Part shown: positions 58,099-64,000 of the stretch, piece after piece
Layout: the number at the start of each line of letters is the position of its first letter
Numbering within the stretch: the stretch's first letter is position 1
Origin: Ligustrum vulgare
Lineage: Eukaryota > Streptophyta > Magnoliopsida > Lamiales > Oleaceae
NCBI GenBank assembly: GCA_963555705.1
Contig: OY743190.1
Location: 18,855,491-18,919,490 of the forward strand
Length of the DNA: 64,000 nucleotides
Direction of reading: 5' to 3'
Position numbers and translations under genes: made by a program
The notes under the pieces: generated by a model
Seen by the model: the letters and a program-made list of their open reading frames with translations, nothing else
Database searches by the model: none
Told to the model about the DNA's origin: nothing

Positions 58099-61000
58099 TC
58101 ATGGAGGCATAAATGATCCTCTTGAAGATTTGCATTGCTTACAATTCCCTGCCTTGCATATCTCAACCCGTTTTCTCACTTTCTTTAACTGCAAAGCCTC
58201 ATTTTTAACTGTTTGATGAGAGATGTTCGGCTTTTCTTCATTTTTGTCCATCCATTCATCTTTTTCCTTCACGAACTCATGTCTTGTGATTAGACCTTCC
58301 TCAATCTTAATACCATGCTTCATCTTCTCTTCTGGTTTTTGGGACACTTCCTCCACTTTGAAGCAACTTTAGTTTTTAATTTCAAGATTCTGTTTTGGCT
58401 TGATGCTGAAAGTGGCTTGTTCCATCTCGACCCTAAAAATGATTTCTCCCCTTTCAATGTCAATTAGGACTCTTCCAGTAGGTAGGAACAACCTTCCAAA
58501 GATGAGAGGCATCTGAGTGTCCTCCTCCATGTCCAGGATTACAAAGTCAACTGGAAAGAAGAATTTGTCTACTTTTAAAATCACATTCTCCACTATCCCA
58601 TATGACTATTGGATTGATCTGCTCGCCAGCTTTAAAGTGATATTCGTTGGTTTAGGCTCCCCCAACCCAAGTTTTATGTACAAAGAAAGAGGCATTAAAT
58701 TAACACTGGTCCCTAAGTCACATAAAACATTATCAAAGCTGAAATTACCAATAGTGCAAGGGATAGAGAAACTCCCTGGATCAGTCAATTTTTGTGGTAA
58801 TTTCTTTTGAAGTATGGCATTGCACTCCTCACTCAGTGCTACTATCTCAAAATCGACCAACTTTCTTTTGTTTGACAGCATCTCCTTCATGAACTTCAAA
58901 TATAGGGACATTTTAGCTAAGGCTTCTGCAAATGGGATGTTTATGTGCAGTTTCTTGAATATTTTCAAAAATTTACCAAACTACTGCTCCAACTAATGCT
59001 TTCTCAGTCTTTGTGGATATGGAACTGGAGGCACATATGCGTTGACTGGCGGTCTAACTCGAACTTCTTCTTCAACTTTTTCTTGAACTTCAGGAGTCGA
59101 CCCTTGTTCTTCCATCCCATTTTCTTCATGTTGTTCCTCACCTTCCTGTTCTTCCATCCCATTTTCCCTCTGATTCTTATTTTCATATTTTCAATAGTCA
59201 CTTCAGGTAATTGAACCCCACTCCTGGTTCTTATTGCATTCACATGTTCACGAGGGTTTATTTCGGTGTTACTCAGTAATTGTCTTAGTTGTCTGTCTGT
59301 TCTGCTAGCTGCCAACTCTCCCATTTGTTTCTTCAAATTCTTTATCTCAGTTGCTTGATTCATAATCTCACCATTCTGACTTTTGACTAGCTGAATTAAC
59401 ATCTCCATGTTCTCTGCCATGGTTTTCTGAGATTGTTGTTGTTGTTGTTGAAAACTAGGTGGACGCTGAACATTCTGATTGTTAGACCATGAGAAGTTGG
59501 GGTGGTTTTTCCATTCTGGGTTGTAGGTTTGTGAATAAGGACCACCCTTGATGAGATTCGAAGCGCGGAAGAAACGCCAGAAAGTTCCGAACTCAGGTTG
59601 TGGTTGGACGGATGAATCATGACCCGATATTCACGACGCGATGGCTCGATGATGCGGAATAAAGAACCACGACTTTCGAAACGCCACAAGGATTTGCCCA
59701 ATCTCCTTGATAAGTCTCTGATTTGAACGCCACAAATATTCTAGCAAATATTTGATAAGTTCAATATTTGAATGCTACAAGAAGTATTCTTGATAAGTTC
59801 GAAAAACATAGGAATCCACCTATAAATTTTATTGAATCATCAATAAAAACTATTTATAACAAAATCAAAGTCTGAATTACAATGAATGGAAAGGAATATA
59901 AATAAGTAAAATAACCTAGCCCCTAATCGACTCAAAATAGAATTCTAATTAGACTAAAATTCTAAAATAGGCAAACAAATAATTAAAAACAAAATTTAAC
60001 CTAAAAATACGCAAAAACCCTAATTTCCGTCTGCATAATTGACTTGCTGTTTTGAAACCCCAAATGATGGAATTTGGCCATAAAATCAGTCGGCTCAAGG
60101 GCTTTAGCCCATGAGTTTTGCTTAGTGGTCCATTTCTACTCGAAAAAAACATATTATGCATCTAATTCCGACATGGTTGACTGGATTGCACTTTTATTTG
60201 GCTTGAATATTTAACTTTTTCCGTCAAGTCTGCTATGACTCTGATTGTCGAGGGTCCGGAACACATCAAACATGTTGCCTGTTTCCCACGAAATTGACTT
60301 GTTCTGGATTTGATTGACTCTGCTGTATAGGACAGAAATTTACAGCGTGATTTTCAAAACAAAAATCACACAGCGCTGTTTGAACTGAATTGACTGTCTG
60401 CACACCCATTTTGTCAATTTTCTTCGTTAACGCATCTAGTTTAGCACTTAATGATATAATCTCATGAACGACAATAACTCCCCCAGACTTAGGTGCAGAC
60501 CTCTCTGAATACCATTGGTAACTGTTTGCAACCATCTTCTCAAAAATCTCAGATGCTTCTTCATAGGTCATGTCCATTATTGAACCCCCAACTGCTGAGT
60601 CAGCGTGCTTCTTATTTTCATTTGTCAACCCATTGTAGAATGTCTGAACTAAAATCCATTATGCGATTCCATGGGTAGGAAACTATCTGATAAGCTCATT
60701 GAACCTTTCCCAAGCTGCAAAAATGGATTCCCCCGGCTATTGACTGAAACAAAAGAATTTCACGTCTGAGCTTAGACATTCGACTAGGTGTGAAGAATTT
60801 ATCAACGAACTTCTAGTTCATAACTTCAAATGTAGTGATTGTGTGTCGGGGAAAAGTGTAGAACCAAGTTTTAGTTTTGTCTACCAAAGAGAATGAGAAT
60901 AACTTCAAATTCACAGCATCATCTGAAACTCCATTCATGCGCTGCATATCACACAATTCCAGAAAAGATCGAAGATGTGCACTAGGATCTTCAGATGAAA

Positions 61001-61238
61001 ATCCATGAAAAACACATGAGTTTTGGATCAGTGAGATCAAAGAGGTCTTGATCTCAAAATTGTTGGCTTGGATTGCAGGAGGTACTATGCAGGTTCCAAT
61101 GTTCCCTACAGGAGGAATCACGTAATCTCTCAAAATGCGCCTCCCACGATTTGGTTACTGTTGTTGTTGTTGTTCAATGACAGCTGCTGGCAGATTATTC
61201 GGATCAACCAGATTGATTGGAATTCTATCGTCTGCCAT
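58099..61238 (-). pseudogene. gag: Athila gag and protease-like region, broken
   Basis: Start MADDRIPINLVDPNNLP at 61238. A poly-Gln run ends in TAA near 61156. The capsid-like part (61133-60813) has NNFEIKTSLISLIQNS and DPSAHLRSFLELCD, the Athila signature. Next come a Cys/His motif (CDFCFENHAVNFC, near 60345), then, after a 0.7-kb insertion, GGPYSQTYNPEWKNHPNFSW (near 59520) and a coiled-coil-like piece. The protease-like part has LTDPGSFSIPCTIGN and CDLGTSVNLMPLS (near 58740), followed in another frame by PLIFGRLFLPTGRVLIDI (near 58480). Many frame breaks. Confidence 0.85.
59545..60262. mobile_element. ~0.7-kb insertion of unknown type inside the Athila gag
   Basis: Gag homology breaks at NFVGNRQ on one side and resumes at GGPYSQTYNP on the other. 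The block between begins tgatgagattcgaagcgc and ends cacatca near 60269, TG...CA-like, so it may be a solo LTR. No target duplication was found and the limits are approximate. Confidence 0.45.
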
Positions 61239-61454
61239 GTCTAAATCTGCTTGTTGAGCTACTTCCAACTGTTTTCTGTACCTCTGTCGAAAGGTACATT
61301 TAATTTCTGTATGAAGGGAAAGCAATTCACAAGACTTAGTCTTTCTTAACATAAAATAAATTAAACAAAATTAAAACTTAAAAATAAAAATAAAGTAAAA
61401 ATAAAGTTCAAAGTAAAGATAGAACTAATGAGTATCGATATTAATATAAAAAAA

Positions 61455-61473
61455 GTCCCCTACAACGGCGCCA
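61455..61473 (-). promoter_or_regulatory. Primer-binding site of the Athila-type element
   Basis: Minus-strand tggcgccgttgtaggggac, just inside the 5' LTR, matches the usual Athila-type primer site. Confidence 0.85.
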
Positions 61474-61479
61474 AAAACT

Positions 61480-62987
61480 TGTTCACTTTCCCGCAAGTGT
61501 ACGGATTGTGACAAGTAATAAAGTGGACCTTAGAGCCCGGATTATAGTCCCACGAAGACTGCTATTAAGTACCAAAATATTTTAGTTCTAGACCTTATTT
61601 GAACAAACGAAAGAGTTTTGATGTTTATTAAACTAAAACTAAGAAACTAAAGTAAAGAATTAAAATTGTGAAATTGCTTTGTTTTTTAAGATGATTGTAA
61701 AGTAGTTGGGATTCACGATTTCACCTAACCAATTAAATCAATTCCAATTCTAGTTTTATTTCCTAAATATGCATTCAGTCAAATTCACTAATGTATATTG
61801 AGATTCCTCTCTCGAGTTTAAATCAATTCTACCTAACTAAGTCAACCATGTATCTCTACAGCGGGTCCGAATATTACTTACCTAGATGTAATAAACACAA
61901 GAATTCACACACGACCGCAATAATAACAAAAGTATATCTCTATCTTTTGTTCAATTACCAGATTTATTACCACGTTCTAAGTTATTAACTCACATCTCGG
62001 ATTATGGAAATAACTCAATAAATTATGAATTGGTGATCAGACAATTCAAGCATTAAGAACAATAATAAATCAATACATGCAAGGAAATCATTAAAACAAC
62101 GAAATTTGGAATAAAAATAATATGACTAGGCTACATCATTCATCTCAACATTAAATTTAGTTACACATCATTAATGAAGAACAAGAACAATAAAAATAAA
62201 CGTTCATTGAAAATAATATAAAGAAAGAAACGCTTGCACCAAGTTGTGATTCTTCAATTATCTTCAATTCACGCTCCCTTACGATGCTTGATTCCCCAAG
62301 AATTTGCTATAGAAATCTTTATTATGGCTCATTCTTTGAAGAGGCAAAGGTTCTAATTTCGTGCCTCATGAGTTGTATTTATAGGTTAGGGAGAAAACCT
62401 AGGTCAAAAAGCCCAAAGCCTAATAAAAATCGCGAGAAAAATCTTATCTGCGGCCCAGTCTTATAACCGCACGACCGCGTCAGGTAAAACCGCGCGATCT
62501 CGAGGTTGTGGACAAGATCTCGAGGTTGTGGACAAGACATTCTGTCCTGATTTTCGAGGCAGCGTGCGACCGTGCACCTTTAAAGGCCAAATCAGGTGGA
62601 AGGACTTTTTGAGCAATTTTCCACCTTTTCTATGTTTTGTAAGTAAGTCCTTATCTTTTAATTGCATCCTTGGTCCTCCACTTTCAATTGTTGCGATTTA
62701 GTCCCCAAACTTTATATTCTTCTCGACTTGCTCATTTCAGCTCTCAATTCCTTCAATTGGGTCCTCCAACCTTTGATTTATTAACTTTGGCACCATGTAC
62801 ATTTCCCCGTTGACGTCACAAACTTCTCAATTGCTCATTTTAGCTCCAATTAGTATCCAATTATGCATTTTTCCCATTGTTTGCTTCGTTCTTCGCCTTT
62901 TTGGGATATTTTCTACAAAGTATCAAATAAACACAAATTAAATGGCATATATTCTAAAACGAAAATAAATTATTCTAATTTAGACAT
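61480..62987 (-). mobile_element. 5' LTR of the Athila-type element, outer end missing
   Basis: Homologous to 53555-55068. Its outer ~35 bp (the tgataagtg... end) are absent at 62987. It has a private 20-bp duplication (gatctcgaggttgtggacaa, near 62497). Confidence 0.85.
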
Positions 62988-63419
62988 GAACATTACTTCA
63001 AAATCGTTAGTCCTGATATTCATTTAATTGTTAGAAATCCCACCACTTTATTTCTTGCTTTTGTTAGTTGCTTTTGGTTTTAAAATTTTATTTTAATTAT
63101 ATTGTTTATTTCATTAAATTTCAATTTTATTCGTTTTTGGATTTTCTTGCAATTTATTTTCTTAGTTAGTTTTTTTTTATTCTAGGAATTATTTAGAATC
63201 AAATTAAATCGATAACAAATAAATAGTCCTTGTGGGATCGACAACCCGAACTTTAAAGTCCACTTTATTACTTGTTAATGATATCGTGCACTTACAATAA
63301 TCTCACACAAACATGGTGCAATTGGAAGCGTAGATGAACACATATCTATTCAATAAACTGATGTTGTATTTATTCAATATCTAGAGAGTATAAAACCTAT
63401 GTGAATACTACGTTTTTGG

Positions 63420-64000
63420 TACACTGGTAGTGAGATTTTCTGGTATCCGTTGGTTTGAGTAGAACTTTAATAGAAAGACTTGTCTTTGCTCTTGACAATG
63501 CAACATATAATTGACCATGATAAAAAATAGAGTCAAGTAGATATAGGTCCATAAAATCTAATGTTTGTCCCTAGACTTTATTTATACTCATCGCAAAACG
63601 AGGACGGGTTGGGAATTGAGTTCTCTTAAATTGGAAAGGTGTTCCATCTCCATCCGAAGGGACAAAGGGTATGCACGGCAAGAACACTCACTTCCCACGA
63701 TGCTCATCAGTAGCAATCTCTGCATCAATGATTTTTTTGTCAAATTGCTTACATAGAAGCCTAGTTCCATTGCATTGTCCCTCGGATGGATTAATGTTTC
63801 TCAGCAAAATAATAGGGCAATTTAGCTTCAAAACCAGTTCGTGTGGCGGAACACCATTTGGAGTAAAAGAACTTAAGAAATCTTCATTGAAGCTAATGTC
63901 ATCATTATCTAAAGGTTCATCAAAACTGTAGTACTTAACAGGAAGACCAAAGAATTACTCAAGCAACATAGTATTGATGAAGTCCATGTGTTCATTCTTT
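63420..64000 (-). pseudogene. Helitron Pif1-like helicase, C-terminal part (continues right of window)
   Basis: One minus-strand frame reads VPPHELVLKLNCPIILLRNI, NPSEGQCNGTRLLC, FKRTQFP, FAMSINKV-stop-GQTLDF and YHGQLYVALSRAKTSL. This is the C-terminal part of Helitron Rep-helicases, with helicase motifs V and VI. In-frame stops fall near 63950, after RGK (near 63690) and in INKV-stop-GQ (near 63575), so it is dead. Helicases of this type unwind DNA for rolling-circle transposition. It is on the same strand as, and upstream of, the RPA-like gene. Confidence 0.88.

Larger units (their letters stand above)
53555..62987 (-). mobile_element. Athila-type element without RT/integrase (TR-GAG-like), nested
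   Basis: The LTR pair is 53555-55068 (3') and 61480-62987 (5', about 35 bp short at its outer end). Primer site, gag and protease-like regions are recognised. Between the protease region and the 3' LTR there is only about 3 kb of non-coding DNA, with no trace of RT, RNase H or integrase. It would need a partner's enzymes to move, like TR-GAG elements; internal deletion after insertion is the alternative. The purine tract tttgggggtattt (minus) adjoins the 3' LTR at 55069. Confidence 0.8.
52774..63296 (+). mobile_element. Solo LTR (+) interrupted by the nested Athila-type element
   Basis: Starts tgataagtgtattttataca at 52774 and resumes after the nested element at about 62988, ending near 63296 (cgtgcacttaca). 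Together the two pieces make about 1.1 kb. No primer site follows, so it is probably a solo LTR. It sits inside Helitron-related DNA. No clear target duplication was found, so the right end is approximate. Confidence 0.6.

Overview
The window is nuclear DNA of a flowering plant, almost certainly a eudicot. It is AT-rich, has few host exons, and is packed with plant-specific LTR retrotransposons (Tekay/Del, Tat and Athila lineages), a Helitron relic, a hAT-type MITE and microsatellites. No rRNA, tRNA or CRISPR array was seen. The species cannot be named from the sequence.

Layout. (1) 1-20167: a head-to-tail tandem array with a 6664/6666-bp period. Each period is a 3152-bp LTR plus a 3.5-kb internal region, and neighbouring units share LTRs. 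The internal region keeps an initiator-Met-tRNA primer site, a polypurine tract and a decayed chromodomain tail, so it descends from a Tekay/Del chromovirus, but gag-pol is gone. In its place are two intact antisense genes. One is an intronless LOG-type cytokinin-activating enzyme (217 aa). The other is a 183-aa protein whose basic stretch followed by C-x2-C-x4-C-x3-C resembles the cysteine-rich nucleic-acid-binding proteins of plant flexuous RNA viruses. This gene-carrying, tandemly amplified non-autonomous retroelement is the best candidate for an undescribed system. (2) 20168-22627: low-coding flank with a GA microsatellite and a foldback element. (3) 22628-34536: an old, disabled Tat-lineage element (+) with gag, protease, RT, two RNase H domains and integrase, plus an antisense multi-exon plant-mobile-domain gene. 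(4) 34537-36311: flank with a 212-bp hAT MITE and an unrecognised coding fragment. (5) 36312-45674: a Tekay/Del chromovirus (-) that splits this fragment; it retains gag to chromodomain with stops and frameshifts. (6) 46970-48790: exons of an RPA-like single-strand-DNA-binding protein (-), and at 63420-64000 the C-terminal end of a Pif1-type Helitron helicase (-). These are probably two parts of one Helitron. (7) 49000-49115: a compound microsatellite and a 35-bp palindrome. 50689-50960: a small solo LTR. (8) 52774-63296: a solo LTR (+) interrupted by a nested Athila-type element (-, 53555-62987) that keeps gag and protease but lacks RT and integrase.

How it fits together. The array is young: its units are almost identical. 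Its antisense genes each have a nearby TTAAATAG-type TATA box, and the LTR carries the same motif with a splice donor in the same orientation, so the element could express LOG and the cysteine-rich protein from its minus strand. The other elements are older and inactive, with many C-to-T-type stop codons.
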